Below are positions 23,277 through 33,452 of a stretch of 43,973 nt of DNA, one piece after another. The notes below the pieces were generated by a model. The model made no database searches, was not told the origin of the DNA, and saw only the letters and a program-made list of their open reading frames with translations. Each line of letters begins with the position of its first letter. Positions within the stretch are counted from its first letter, which is position 1. The position numbers were made by a program, and so were the translations under genes. This DNA is from an uncultured Bacilli bacterium (lineage in GTDB: Bacteria > Bacillota_I > Bacilli_A > RF39 > UBA660): NCBI GenBank assembly GCA_947601845.1, contig CANQGH010000009.1, forward strand, positions 1 to 43,973. The letters are read 5' to 3'.

Positions 23277-25220
23277 CATTTCATCGAATACCATTTGTTC
23301 ACTAGAAGATGGTTCTGTACCTTTTAAATAGTATAGAATCTTTTTTTTAGGGGTATCTTTAGTTGCTAAAAGACCAGAGATAGGGTCGACTAATACTCCT
23401 ACAACATTTGATGGTATATCGAACCATACCTCTTCATGATCTTTTAAAAATACTTCCATGCTATCAGCCCAAATGTTTTTGGAAATAGAATACATGGATG
23501 AATCAATCTCTTTATTATCATCAAATCCTATCCATACAGCCGTTACTACTTCAGGGTTATAACCGATAGTCCATCCATCAGTAGCAGTTGTCCCCGATTT
23601 AACAGCGTATTTTTTACTTAGTCTTCCTGCTAGATTAATAATAGTAGGATAATTGTAATCAATAAAAGTAGAATCATATGTGGTTGTTAATAATTCACTT
23701 AGAATAAATGATAAGCTAGGATTTAACACTAATTCAGGGGTCTCTTTAAATTCATATAAAACGTTGCCATCGACATCTTCTATTTTAGTAATTAAATGAG
23801 GTGTTGTCTTATAACCATTATTAGCAAAAACGGAATAAGCACTAGCCATTTCAATAATATTTATTTCACTAGTTCCTAGTGGTAATGAGGGAATAGCAGG
23901 TAAATCACTAGTAATACCTAGTCTTTTAGCTATATTTGGTAAAATTTCTTCTCCTAGAAACATATGAGTCTTGACCGCGTAGATATTTTCTGAATAAGCA
24001 ATAGCCGTAGCTAAGGAAATAGCTTTATGACCATATATTTGATTAGCATTTTGGGGCGAGTAGGTCTTTTCTCCAGAAAAAACGAAGGTTGTTTCTTCAC
24101 TAGTAAAAGAAGTGCTTGATGTAAACCCGTTTTCTAAAGCGGCATAATATAAGAACGGTTTCATGGTAGAACCAACTTGTCTTTTAGATTTGGTCGCACG
24201 ATTAAATTGCGATATAGCATAGTCTCTTCCCCCAACTAAGGCGATAATACTACCATCGATAGGATTAATCATAATTCCTGCTGTTTGTAATTCTTCTCTA
24301 CCATTTAGGTTTTCTTTAATCGCTTTCTCAAGAGACATTTGTGCATTCATATCGAGGGTGGTGTATATTTTTAATCCTCCAGTGTCCAAAAAAGAAGAGG
24401 GAATGCTTTTAATGGTTTTTAATTCATCTAATACTGCATCTTGAAAATATAGAAGAGTATCTGAATCAATTGTTGATTTTTTACCAATAACATGTAATTC
24501 TTCCGAAAGAGCTTTATTTTTTTCTTCTTCCGTAATATATTTATTCCTAACCATATTACTTAAAACCAATTGCTGGCGACTTTTAGCTAAGTCAAAATTA
24601 ACAATTGGTGAATAATTAGATGGAGACTTGGGTATTCCTACTAACATAGTTGCTTCAGCTAGAGACAAATCTTTGGCGGATTTATTAAAATAATAACTGG
24701 CTGCATTTTCAATGCCATACATACCATGACCATAATTAATAGTATTTAAGTATCCTTCTAATATTTCATCCTTACTATAATGCATTTCCACATTTAAAGT
24801 AAGCCATAATTCATTCCATTTTCTTTCCCAAGTTTTATCAAAATCTAAAAATAGATTTTTAACATATTGTTGCGAAATTGTCGATGCACCTTGTTTAGTT
24901 TTTCCAGCTAAAATATTAGTATATCCTGCCTTGATAATTCTCAAAAAATCAAACCCAAAATGCTTGTAAAAATTTTTATCTTCAGTAGCAATAGTAGCAT
25001 TTATAACATAGGGAGATATATCATCTAAAGTAGCCCATTTACTAGTACCATTTCCTTGAAAAAAAACATTACCACTTTGATCATATAAAGAAATATTATT
25101 AGCGCTTTTAATTTCTAATTTTACTGATACTTGTCCATATCCATATACAGCAAGACCTAAAGTTAGTCCTATAATTAAAGAAAAAACACTAATTTTGATT
25201 ATTTTTTTTAATAGTTTCAT
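23265..25220 (-). CDS. Class A penicillin-binding protein (PBP1a type)
   Basis: 651 residues. An N-terminal membrane anchor (about 10-28) is followed by the GT51 glycosyltransferase domain, with ATEDKNFYKHFG (catalytic Glu near 80) and GASTISQQYVKNLF. The transpeptidase domain carries GSTMKPF (active Ser near 353), YSENIYAVK as the SxN motif, and KSGTTATDGW near 541. All catalytic motifs are intact. It polymerises and cross-links peptidoglycan. The gene is convergent with pduL, and no terminator separates the two. Confidence 0.94.
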   Translation of the reverse strand: MKLLKKIIKISVFSLIIGLTLGLAVYGYGQVSVKLEIKSANNISLYDQSGNVFFQGNGTSKWATLDDISPYVINATIATEDKNFYKHFGFDFLRIIKAGYTNILAGKTKQGASTISQQYVKNLFLDFDKTWERKWNELWLTLNVEMHYSKDEILEGYLNTINYGHGMYGIENAASYYFNKSAKDLSLAEATMLVGIPKSPSNYSPIVNFDLAKSRQQLVLSNMVRNKYITEEEKNKALSEELHVIGKKSTIDSDTLLYFQDAVLDELKTIKSIPSSFLDTGGLKIYTTLDMNAQMSLEKAIKENLNGREELQTAGIMINPIDGSIIALVGGRDYAISQFNRATKSKRQVGSTMKPFLYYAALENGFTSSTSFTSEETTFVFSGEKTYSPQNANQIYGHKAISLATAIAYSENIYAVKTHMFLGEEILPNIAKRLGITSDLPAIPSLPLGTSEINIIEMASAYSVFANNGYKTTPHLITKIEDVDGNVLYEFKETPELVLNPSLSFILSELLTTTYDSTFIDYNYPTIINLAGRLSKKYAVKSGTTATDGWTIGYNPEVVTAVWIGFDDNKEIDSSMYSISKNIWADSMEVFLKDHEEVWFDIPSNVVGVLVDPISGLLATKDTPKKKILYYLKGTEPSSSEQMVFDEMLDN

Positions 25221-25325
25221 ATTATCACCATAATCCTAATTTTAGTATGATAAAAAAACATAAAAATATGTGTTCAATTTCTATAAGTTATGTTATAATT
25301 CGTGTTAGTAATTTGGTGGTGTCAT

Positions 25326-25679
25326 ATGAAAAAAATTAGTTTTGAATATCACTTAAAAAGTTATGATACAGTATCCTTTAAAGGAATTGGATATTATGAA
25401 GAAGAAAATGGAAAAATTATTTATAATGAAAAAGATAATACGAAAGTAGTTTTAGATTTAAATAATTTAATTTTAAAAAGAGATAATAGTACTTTATCGT
25501 TAACTTTAGATTTCAAAAAGAAACAAGGATGCATATTAGTAAAGGAATTAAATAATAGTATAGATTTAGAATTAAAGGTTAATGATATAACAATAGAAAA
25601 AGATTCTTTTTTAGTAGAGTATATTACTAATAAAGAAGAATATATATATGATATTAAATGGAGTATAGGTGGTGAATAG
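25326..25679 (+). CDS. ywiB: DUF1934 protein (YwiB)
   Basis: 117 residues from the ATG at 25326 with GGTGGTG upstream. It is a small calycin-like beta-barrel protein family without known function. The position directly before argS is the conserved Bacilli context and the main support for the name. The stop at 25677-25679 lies 1 bp before the argS start. Confidence 0.75.
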   Translation: MKKISFEYHLKSYDTVSFKGIGYYEEENGKIIYNEKDNTKVVLDLNNLILKRDNSTLSLTLDFKKKQGCILVKELNNSIDLELKVNDITIEKDSFLVEYITNKEEYIYDIKWSIGGE

Positions 25680-25680
25680 T

Positions 25681-27429
25681 GTGAGTTTTATTAAAAAAAT
25701 TGAATCTGATATCAAGGAATTGATTAATGATTTAGGGTATAGTCTTGATTCGGTATCTTTATCTACTTCTAATAGGCCTGATTTAGGGGAATATCAAATC
25801 AATGAAGCTATGCGTCTTGCTAAAATGTATAAAGAAAATCCAAGGGATATTGCTAGTAAAATAGTGGATAAATTAAATGCTGATTACCGTTTTACTAATG
25901 TTAATATTGCTGGTAGTGGATTTATCAATATCAGCCTAAGTGATGATTATTTAATAGAATGTATGAATAAGATGATAGAAGATGTTTATAATAACATTGA
26001 TTTAAATAATAAAAAGACAATCATCATGGACTATGGTGGCGCTAATGTTGCTAAAGCATTACATGTTGGACATTTAAGAAGTGCTAACATTGGCGAAGCA
26101 TTAAAAAGACTTGCTAATACTTTAGGTGATAAGACTTATGCTGATGCTCATTTAGGTGATTGGGGTCGCCCTATTGGACTAGTAATGTTAGAACTTAAGA
26201 AGAGAAATCCAAATCTTCCGTATTTTGATGATAATTTTGAGGGCGAATATCCTAGTACATCGCCAGTTACTAATGATGATTTAATGGAAATCTATCCTAC
26301 TGCTAGCATGAAGGCTAAAGATGATGAATCATATATGGAAGAAGCAAGAGATATGACTGCTAAGTTTCAAAATGGTAACAGAGGACTAATGGCCTTATGG
26401 CATCATATCATGAATGTATCCAAAACTGATATTAAAAGAATTTATGACCGCCTTAATACTACTTTTGAAATATGGAATGGTGAAAGTGATGAGGATAAAT
26501 ATACTAGCGAATTAATTAGTATATTAGAAGGTAAAAACTTAGTAAAAGAAAGTATGGGTGCTAAAATTGTTGAAGTAAAAGAAGAAGATGATGATCATGA
26601 AGTACCACCTTTATTATTAGTTAAATCAAATGGTACGGCATCTTATCAAACAACTGATTTAGCATGTATTTTAGATCGTGAAAAGAATTATCACCCAGAT
26701 GAGATTTGGTATTTGACCGATGTTAGACAAACTCTTCATTTTGAACAAGTCTTTAGAGCGGCTAGAAAAGGTGAAATAGTGCCAACTACTACTAAACTGG
26801 AGTTTATTCCTTTTGGAACGGTTAATGGTCCAGATGGTAAACCATTTAAAACTAGAGATGGTGGCGTAATGACATTAGAAGCTTTACTTGACTTAGCTAA
26901 AGAAGAGTGCAAGAAGAAATTATTACCTAACATTGTTGGGGAAGAAAGAGACCGAATAGCTGAAATGGTTGGTATTGCAGCCGTTAAATATGCTGACCTA
27001 ATTCCTCATCGTACGACTGATTACATTTTTGATATTGCTAAATTTAGTGATTTAGATGGTAAAACAGGACCATATTTGTTGTATTCAACTATTCGTATGA
27101 AGTCATTGCTAAGGAAAGCAAATGAAGAGAATATTTCATATGACTTAATAAAAGTAGTAAATAATGAATATGATAGAGATATAATGCTAAATCTATTAAA
27201 CTTAGCTAGTAGTTTAACTAAATCATATGAAGCAAGATCTTTAAATGATGTTACTGATTATATATATAAACTAACTAGTTCTTATAATAAATTCTATTCA
27301 GAAAATAGAGTACTTGATCAAGAAAATACAGAATTAAGAGCATCTTGGTTAGCTCTTACTAAGTTAGTTTTAGATACTAATTTAATGCTTTTAGATATCT
27401 TGGGAATTAAATGCCCAAATAAAATGTAA
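25681..27429 (+). CDS. argS: Arginyl-tRNA synthetase
   Basis: 582 residues from the GTG at 25681, with AGGTGGTG 5-8 bp upstream. It is a class I synthetase. KALHVGHLRSANIGEAL carries the HVGH form of the HIGH motif at about residue 128. GKPFKTRDGG is the ArgS version of the KMSK region. The C-terminal DALR anticodon-binding domain starts about residue 460. The N-terminal Arg-tRNA domain is present. Length is normal. Confidence 0.96.
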   Translation: MSFIKKIESDIKELINDLGYSLDSVSLSTSNRPDLGEYQINEAMRLAKMYKENPRDIASKIVDKLNADYRFTNVNIAGSGFINISLSDDYLIECMNKMIEDVYNNIDLNNKKTIIMDYGGANVAKALHVGHLRSANIGEALKRLANTLGDKTYADAHLGDWGRPIGLVMLELKKRNPNLPYFDDNFEGEYPSTSPVTNDDLMEIYPTASMKAKDDESYMEEARDMTAKFQNGNRGLMALWHHIMNVSKTDIKRIYDRLNTTFEIWNGESDEDKYTSELISILEGKNLVKESMGAKIVEVKEEDDDHEVPPLLLVKSNGTASYQTTDLACILDREKNYHPDEIWYLTDVRQTLHFEQVFRAARKGEIVPTTTKLEFIPFGTVNGPDGKPFKTRDGGVMTLEALLDLAKEECKKKLLPNIVGEERDRIAEMVGIAAVKYADLIPHRTTDYIFDIAKFSDLDGKTGPYLLYSTIRMKSLLRKANEENISYDLIKVVNNEYDRDIMLNLLNLASSLTKSYEARSLNDVTDYIYKLTSSYNKFYSENRVLDQENTELRASWLALTKLVLDTNLMLLDILGIKCPNKM

Positions 27430-27536
27430 AAAATGATTGATTTTCATATCAAATAATGATATAAGTTTTATTGATTGTTTTATACAAGCAATTTAACATT
27501 TATTAGCATATAATGTTAATCGTAGGAGGAATAGTT

Positions 27537-27983
27537 ATGAGTATAAATGATTATAGCAAAGAAGAGTTAGAATTATTATCTTATAAGGATATTACTGATA
27601 AGCTATTAGATGAGTTTGGTGCGATGAACACTAAAGATTTATTTAAGAAAATTACTACATTATTAGATTTGCCTAGTAATGTATTTGAGACTAAAATAGG
27701 CGATTATTATATGTCCCTTACTACGGATAAAAGATTTATTTTATTAGAAGATGGCACATGGGACTTAAGAGATAGACATACTTCTGATAAGATAGCAACT
27801 GTTGTTGAAGAGGATGATGAAATGGATGAAGATGTAGAAATGCAAGAAGATGAAGAAGAAGAGAGCGAAGATGCTGAGGGCAACTATGATGATGTTAATA
27901 ATGATGATGATTTTGATGATGACGATGATGATTTGAAAGATTTAGTTATTATGGATGAAGATGAACTAGAATTAGAACAGTAA
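27537..27983 (+). CDS. rpoE: RNA polymerase delta subunit RpoE
   Basis: 148 residues from the ATG at 27537 with GGAGGA upstream. The N-terminal HARE-HTH domain (about 1-75) includes DLRDRHTSDKI at its end. The C-terminal 60 residues are almost all Asp and Glu, as in delta of Bacilli, which helps recycle RNA polymerase. The argS-rpoE order is conserved. Confidence 0.93.
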   Translation: MSINDYSKEELELLSYKDITDKLLDEFGAMNTKDLFKKITTLLDLPSNVFETKIGDYYMSLTTDKRFILLEDGTWDLRDRHTSDKIATVVEEDDEMDEDVEMQEDEEEESEDAEGNYDDVNNDDDFDDDDDDLKDLVIMDEDELELEQ

Positions 27984-28043
27984 TTTTAGTTTCTTTTTTT
28001 TGAATTTGCATGATATAATACAAGAGATGAAGGGAAGATACTT

Positions 28044-29105
28044 ATGTTAGAAAGATTAGAAATTATAAAAAAGAGATATGATGAAATTAATCAGCAGTTA
28101 TTAGACCCTAGTGTTTTGAGTGATATTAATAAGACAAGAGAATTATCGAAAGAGGCATCAGGTTTAGAAGATACCGTTAATTGTTATTACAAATATGAAA
28201 AAGTCTTAGCAGATATTGAAGCCGCAAATGAAATGTTAAAAGATAGCGATATGGCAGAATTTGCTAAAGAAGAATTAGCGACTTTAGAAGAAGAGAAAAA
28301 AAAGTTAGAAAAAGAAATAGAAATATTATTAATACCTAAAGATCCTAATGATGGTAAAAATGTTATTGTAGAGATAAGAGGAGCCGCTGGTGGTGATGAA
28401 GCTAATATTTTTGCGGGAGATTTATATCACATGTATTTAAAACTTGCGGAAAAAGAAGGCTGGAAAGTTGAAGTTATTTCTGAAGAACATTCGGAAAATG
28501 GGGGTTTCCCTTTAATTAGTTTTATGGTTAAGGGTAAAAATGTTTATTCCAAATTAAAATATGAAAGTGGTGCTCATCGGGTTCAAAGAGTTCCTGTTAC
28601 AGAAACACAAGGAAGAGTGCATACTTCAACAGCGACTGTTTTAGTAATGCCAGAAGCTGAAGAGTTTGATTTTGAACTTGATATGTCTGAGGTTAGAATC
28701 GATATTACTAGATCATCTGGTTGTGGAGGACAAGGAGTTAATACTACGGACTCTGCTGTACGTGCTACCCACATTCCTACCGGTATTGTCGTATATTGCC
28801 AAGTAGGACGTAGTCAAATTCAAAATAAGGAAATGGCTCTAAATACTTTAAAAACTAGATTGTATAATTTAAAACTTCAAGAAAAAGAAGAAAAAGAAGG
28901 AATGGAACGTCGAAGCAAGATTGGTACTGGGGATAGATCAGAAAAGATAAGAACATATAACTATCCACAAAATAGAGTTACTGACCATCGTATTGGTTTT
29001 ACTTTAATGCAACTAGACCGCGTTATGGAAGGAGACATTGATATAGTAATTGATGCTTTAATTGCTGAAGACCAAAAAAGGCAATTAGAAGGAACCAAAG
29101 AATGA
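28044..29105 (+). CDS. prfA: Peptide chain release factor 1
   Basis: 353 residues. GCGGQGVNTTDSAVR at about 229-243 holds the GGQ motif that triggers peptide release. The stretch VPVTETQGRVHTSTATV and the PxT-type recognition region are of RF1 type. It reads UAA and UAG. A GATATAAT box lies about 25 bp upstream. The stop overlaps prmC by 4 nt (ATGA), so the methyltransferase that modifies the GGQ Gln is made together with its substrate. Confidence 0.96.
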   Translation: MLERLEIIKKRYDEINQQLLDPSVLSDINKTRELSKEASGLEDTVNCYYKYEKVLADIEAANEMLKDSDMAEFAKEELATLEEEKKKLEKEIEILLIPKDPNDGKNVIVEIRGAAGGDEANIFAGDLYHMYLKLAEKEGWKVEVISEEHSENGGFPLISFMVKGKNVYSKLKYESGAHRVQRVPVTETQGRVHTSTATVLVMPEAEEFDFELDMSEVRIDITRSSGCGGQGVNTTDSAVRATHIPTGIVVYCQVGRSQIQNKEMALNTLKTRLYNLKLQEKEEKEGMERRSKIGTGDRSEKIRTYNYPQNRVTDHRIGFTLMQLDRVMEGDIDIVIDALIAEDQKRQLEGTKE

Positions 29106-29923
29106 ATATTAGTGAATTAATAGCTTATGGTAAAAAGTATTTGCATACTAATCAAGTCAATATTTTATTAAGTGAGTTATTAGGGTACAATCCATTAGAA
29201 ATTTATCTCCATTTAGAAAATATAATAGATGAAGATAAAGTTAATAAATATAAAAAAATGGTAAAAGAATTAGCTAATAATAAGCCTATTCAATATGTAT
29301 TAGGTAACGTTAACTTTTATGGCTTACCTTTTTATGTAGATGAAAATGTCTTAATTCCAAGGTTTGAAACGGAAGAATTAGTAGAAAATACTCTTAAATA
29401 TATTAATAAATTGTTTCCTAATAAAGATTTAAAAGCAATTGATTTAGGTTGTGGTAGTGGTAATATTGGAATTACTCTAAAGAAAATGAATGATAATTTA
29501 AGGGTTACTTGCCTAGATATTAGTGATAAGGCTTTAAATGTAGCTAAGAAGAATGCTAGATTATTGAATGCCGATATTGATTTTGTATTAGGAGATATGC
29601 TAGATAATATAAACACGAAATATGATATTATTATTAGTAATCCACCATATATTAGTGAAAATGAAAAGATAGAAGATATTGTTCGTGATAATGAACCACA
29701 TCTAGCGCTATATGCTAGCGATAATGGCTTATACTTTTATAATAAGATATTAAGTGAATGTAAGAAGAATTTGAATGATAAGTTCTTGATAGCTTTGGAA
29801 ATAGGAATGACGCAAAAAGAAGATGTTATTAATCTTGCCCATAAATACCTAGATAATATTAGAGTAGAATGTCTTAAGGATTTATCAAATAAAGATAGAA
29901 TGATATTTATTTATTCCGTGTAA
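29102..29923 (+). CDS. prmC: Release factor glutamine methyltransferase PrmC
   Basis: 273 residues. IDLGCGSGNIGI (about 116-127) is the SAM-binding motif and SNPPYI (about 179-184) the NPPY motif that holds the Gln. It methylates the GGQ glutamine of RF1 and RF2. Translational coupling to prfA and the normal length support the call. Confidence 0.96.
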   Translation: MNISELIAYGKKYLHTNQVNILLSELLGYNPLEIYLHLENIIDEDKVNKYKKMVKELANNKPIQYVLGNVNFYGLPFYVDENVLIPRFETEELVENTLKYINKLFPNKDLKAIDLGCGSGNIGITLKKMNDNLRVTCLDISDKALNVAKKNARLLNADIDFVLGDMLDNINTKYDIIISNPPYISENEKIEDIVRDNEPHLALYASDNGLYFYNKILSECKKNLNDKFLIALEIGMTQKEDVINLAHKYLDNIRVECLKDLSNKDRMIFIYSV

Positions 29924-30113
29924 TTTATTATTTTTATGCAATTAATTAAAAATAATGAAAGTAGTAGTTATTAATTATAAAATTAGAAACTAGAGAAATA
30001 GAGGACTAAATTTTAATGGCCATGAATCAACAATCGAATAAAGGCGAAATATAGTCATCTTTTTTTGTTTAATTAAAAAAAATCATCTTCACTATATAAT
30101 AGAGATGATAATA

Positions 30114-30638
30114 ATGAAAAAGGTATTAGCTATATTAAGTGTTATTATAATTATTTTTATTTCCACCAAAACAACGGAAGATGTTATAATACCGACTGAT
30201 TCTATCCGTATAAGAGTGGTAGCTCATAGCAATAATGCTTATGACCAGATGGTAAAACAAGTAGTACGCAATAGTATTGAAGGAAAAATAAATGAATTGT
30301 TAATAGATGCTAAGACAATAGAAGAAGCAAGAGACATTATTAAAGATAATATGGATATGATTGATAATGATGTTAAGGTAGCATTAAATACCAATGGTTA
30401 TAATGTTTCATATAATGTTGATTATGGTTATCATTTATTTCCAGAGAAAAAATATAAAGGGGTATCTTATGATGAAGGATACTATGAATCAATAGTTATA
30501 ACACTTGGTGATGGTAAGGGAGATAATTGGTGGTGTGTATTATTCCCTCCATTATGTTTAATGGAATCTGATCCTCAGGATATTGAGGAAATTGAATATA
30601 AGTCTTTTATTAAAGAAATAATCGATAAATATTTTTAG
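30114..30638 (+). CDS. spoIIR: Stage II sporulation protein R
   Basis: 174 residues from the ATG at 30114; an ATG at 30105 is possible. An N-terminal hydrophobic segment serves for export. IRIRVVAHSNNAYDQMVKQ and GDNWWCVLFPPLC are SpoIIR hallmarks. It is made in the forespore under sigma-F and signals across the septum to activate SpoIIGA and thus sigma-E. Its position after prmC is conserved in spore formers. The 180 bp before it hold no gene that I can see. Confidence 0.93.
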   Translation: MKKVLAILSVIIIIFISTKTTEDVIIPTDSIRIRVVAHSNNAYDQMVKQVVRNSIEGKINELLIDAKTIEEARDIIKDNMDMIDNDVKVALNTNGYNVSYNVDYGYHLFPEKKYKGVSYDEGYYESIVITLGDGKGDNWWCVLFPPLCLMESDPQDIEEIEYKSFIKEIIDKYF

Positions 30639-30685
30639 AATTAAAATAGATGTATCATAGTATGATTTTAGTAGTGAGGGATATT

Positions 30686-31222
30686 ATGATACAGATAATT
30701 ACGATTATTATGGTGGCGATAGGCTTAAGTATGGATGCTTTTTCCTTAGCTATTTTATATGGGACATTAAGTTTTGATAAAAAGAAATCACTTACATTAT
30801 CAGGTAGTGTAGGTGTATTTCATTTTTTTATGCCTTTATTAGGTAATTTTGTTGGCCTTGCTATTATGAGAATATTACCAATTAAGCCTAATATTTTAGT
30901 CGGAGTGATTTTCTTAATTATTTCGATTCAAATGATGGTATCGATTTTTAAAGAAGAAGAGATTATTGACTTGAAAGGTATTTGGGCGATTCTTTTGTTT
31001 GCTTTTACGGTTAGCATCGATAGCTTTTCGGTAGGTATTGGGCTATCGGCTATATGTAATAATAAAATTTTAGCAGTGTTTGTTTTTTCAATAACTAGTT
31101 TTATGTTTACGTTTACAGGATTAACTATTGGCAGTAAGTTGACTGAAAAATTTGGAAAAGTATCAACGTTCCTTGGAAGTGCTGTATTATTGTGCCTTTC
31201 TATAATTTATCTTTTTCAATAG
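30686..31222 (+). CDS. mntP: Manganese efflux pump MntP
   Basis: 178 residues from the ATG at 30686 with GAGGGA upstream. Six membrane segments in two related halves carry GLSMDAFSLAI near the start and TVSIDSFSVGIGL in the second half, with the conserved Asp residues needed for Mn2+ export. No yybP-ykoY riboswitch is visible in the short upstream gap. Confidence 0.9.
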   Translation: MIQIITIIMVAIGLSMDAFSLAILYGTLSFDKKKSLTLSGSVGVFHFFMPLLGNFVGLAIMRILPIKPNILVGVIFLIISIQMMVSIFKEEEIIDLKGIWAILLFAFTVSIDSFSVGIGLSAICNNKILAVFVFSITSFMFTFTGLTIGSKLTEKFGKVSTFLGSAVLLCLSIIYLFQ

Positions 31223-31279
31223 TATTGACTAAAGCCATTAAATAATTCATAATTATTATTAGAAAGAATGGTGAAAAGA

Positions 31280-32119
31280 ATGTTAGTAAACGGTATTAAG
31301 ATGTTGCAAGATGCTAAAAAGGGTAAGTATGCAGTACCACAATTTAATATTAATAATTTAGAGTGGACAAAGTATATATTAGAAGAGTGTAATAGTAATA
31401 ATGTTCCTGTCATTTTAGGAGTTAGTGAAGGAGCCGGTAAGTATATGGGAGGCTTTAAAGTTGTTGCTAAAATGGTAGAAGGACTTATGGAAGAGTTAAA
31501 TATTAATATTGATGTATGTCTTCATTTAGACCATGGCTCTAGTTTTGAAGTGTGTAAGAGAGCTATAGATAGTGGTTTTACTTCTGTTATGATTGATGCT
31601 TCTAAATATGAGTTAGAAGAGAATATGCGTATTACTAAAGAAGTTGTTGATTATGCTCACGAAAGAGGAGTAAGCGTCGAAGCGGAAGTTGGACATATTG
31701 GTGGTAGTGAGGATGGCGTATCTAATGAGGTATATCATGCTACCGTAGAGGATTGCGTTAGTCTTAGTATGACGGGGATAGATTCTATTGCTCCAGCTTT
31801 AGGTAGTGTTCATGGATTATATAAAGGATTACCAAACCTTAATTTTGAAAGAATGCAAATAATCAATGAAACATTAGCTATTCCTTTAGTTTTACATGGA
31901 GGAACAGGTATACCTGATGCTGATATAAAAAGAGCTATATCTTGTGGAATAAGTAAAATAAATATTAATACAGAGTTACAAATTGCCTGGCATAATGCGG
32001 TAGTGGAATTTGTTCTTAATAATAAAGATGTATATGATCCCCGCAAAGTAATTGGTAGTGGACAAGATGCTATGAAAAAGGCTATAAGTGATAAAATAAA
32101 ACTATTTTTTAATAGGTAA
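31280..32119 (+). CDS. fba: Class II fructose-bisphosphate aldolase
   Basis: 279 residues from the ATG at 31280, chosen because class II aldolases start with the MLVNG stretch. YAVPQFNINNLEW, the zinc site HLDHGSS (about 82-88) and LHGGTGIP (about 205) are diagnostic. It splits fructose 1,6-bisphosphate in glycolysis. It is followed by murA, as in B. subtilis near murAB. Confidence 0.95.
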   Translation: MLVNGIKMLQDAKKGKYAVPQFNINNLEWTKYILEECNSNNVPVILGVSEGAGKYMGGFKVVAKMVEGLMEELNINIDVCLHLDHGSSFEVCKRAIDSGFTSVMIDASKYELEENMRITKEVVDYAHERGVSVEAEVGHIGGSEDGVSNEVYHATVEDCVSLSMTGIDSIAPALGSVHGLYKGLPNLNFERMQIINETLAIPLVLHGGTGIPDADIKRAISCGISKININTELQIAWHNAVVEFVLNNKDVYDPRKVIGSGQDAMKKAISDKIKLFFNR

Positions 32120-32162
32120 TAATTTTAGGTTTTATAATAAAATATATTGAAGTGGAGGTATT

Positions 32163-33416
32163 ATGAAGGTATTAGAAATACAGGGTGGACATGAATTAAG
32201 TGGCACGATTAGAATTAGCGGAGCTAAAAATAGCTCAGTAGCCCTAATACCCGCAGCTATCTTAGCCGATGATGATGTTACTATTTGTAATGTTCCAGAA
32301 GTGACAGATACAGATGCATTAAGTGAAATATTAGAGTTTTTAGGGGCAAGTGTAAGAAGAGCAAGCGAAAGTATCGTTATTAGTCCCAAAACCATTCAAA
32401 ACAAAGAGATACCCAAAGAATTATCTAAAAAATTAAGAGCATCTTATTACTTTATGGGAGCGTTACTTGGTAAATATAAACATGTGGAAATGTATTTTCC
32501 AGGAGGTTGTTCTATTGGAGCTAGACCGATTAATTTACATTTAAAAGGTTTTGAATTATTGGGAGCTACTATTGATATAAATGATGACCGATATGTAGTT
32601 GATGCTAAAGATTTAAAGGGTGCTAACATTTATTTGGATTTTGCATCAGTTGGAGCTACTATTAATATAATGTTGGCTGCAGTTAAAGCTAGGGGAACAT
32701 CTATTATTGATAATGCTGCTAAGGAACCCGAAATTGTAAATGTTGCGACTTTTCTAAATAATATGGGTGCTAAAATTACGGGTGCAGGTACTAGTCGAAT
32801 TAAGATAGTAGGTGTTAATAAATTACATGGATGTTTTCATGAGGTAATTCCTGACCGTATCGAAGCTGGAACTTATACCATTATTGGTGCTTTGATTGGT
32901 AAATATTTAAAGATAGATAATATAATTCCTGAACATATAGAATCACTTACTTCTAAATTAATAGAAATGGGTGTAGAACTAGAAATAGGAGATGATTATT
33001 TACTTGTTAATAAACCGAGTAAGTATAACCCTGTCGAGGTGCAAACACAAGTATTTCCAGGTTTCCCTACCGATTTACAACAACCATTTATGGTTTTAAC
33101 TACCAAGTGTAATGGAAAATCAAAAGTTGAAGAAACTATTTACGAAAATAGATTTATGCATGTGCCATATTTAAATAAAATGGGTGCCAATATAACTATT
33201 AAAGATAGAGTTGCTACTATTAAAGGCCCAACGGAATTAATTGGTAGTGAGGTAGAAGCAACTGATTTAAGGGCTGGAGCTAGTCTAGTGGTGGCTGGCT
33301 TAGGTGCCAAGGGAAAAACCATTATTCATAATGTTGAGCATATTTTAAGAGGTTATGAAAATATTATAGAGAAGTTAACTGATGTAGGTGCTAAAATAAC
33401 AATAAAAGAAATATAA
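32163..33416 (+). CDS. murA: UDP-N-acetylglucosamine 1-carboxyvinyltransferase MurA
   Basis: 417 residues. GGCSIGARPINLHLKGFE places the catalytic Cys at residue 116. SGAKNSSVALIPAA near the N-terminus binds substrate. It makes the first committed step of peptidoglycan synthesis and is the fosfomycin target. Position after fba suggests the MurAB/MurZ paralogue. The GGAGG site lies 5 bp before the ATG. Confidence 0.95.
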   Translation: MKVLEIQGGHELSGTIRISGAKNSSVALIPAAILADDDVTICNVPEVTDTDALSEILEFLGASVRRASESIVISPKTIQNKEIPKELSKKLRASYYFMGALLGKYKHVEMYFPGGCSIGARPINLHLKGFELLGATIDINDDRYVVDAKDLKGANIYLDFASVGATINIMLAAVKARGTSIIDNAAKEPEIVNVATFLNNMGAKITGAGTSRIKIVGVNKLHGCFHEVIPDRIEAGTYTIIGALIGKYLKIDNIIPEHIESLTSKLIEMGVELEIGDDYLLVNKPSKYNPVEVQTQVFPGFPTDLQQPFMVLTTKCNGKSKVEETIYENRFMHVPYLNKMGANITIKDRVATIKGPTELIGSEVEATDLRAGASLVVAGLGAKGKTIIHNVEHILRGYENIIEKLTDVGAKITIKEI

Positions 33417-33452
33417 TTATATAGATATTTCTTTTTATTTGGAGGCCAATAC

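Noticed and set aside
27810-27983. Asp/Glu-rich repeat as a separate element
   Set aside because: It is the normal acidic tail of the RNA polymerase delta subunit.
30650-30685. N-terminal extension of MntP
   Set aside because: The ATG at 30686 has a GAGGGA site and matches the family start; the extra 12 codons are not hydrophobic in the expected way.
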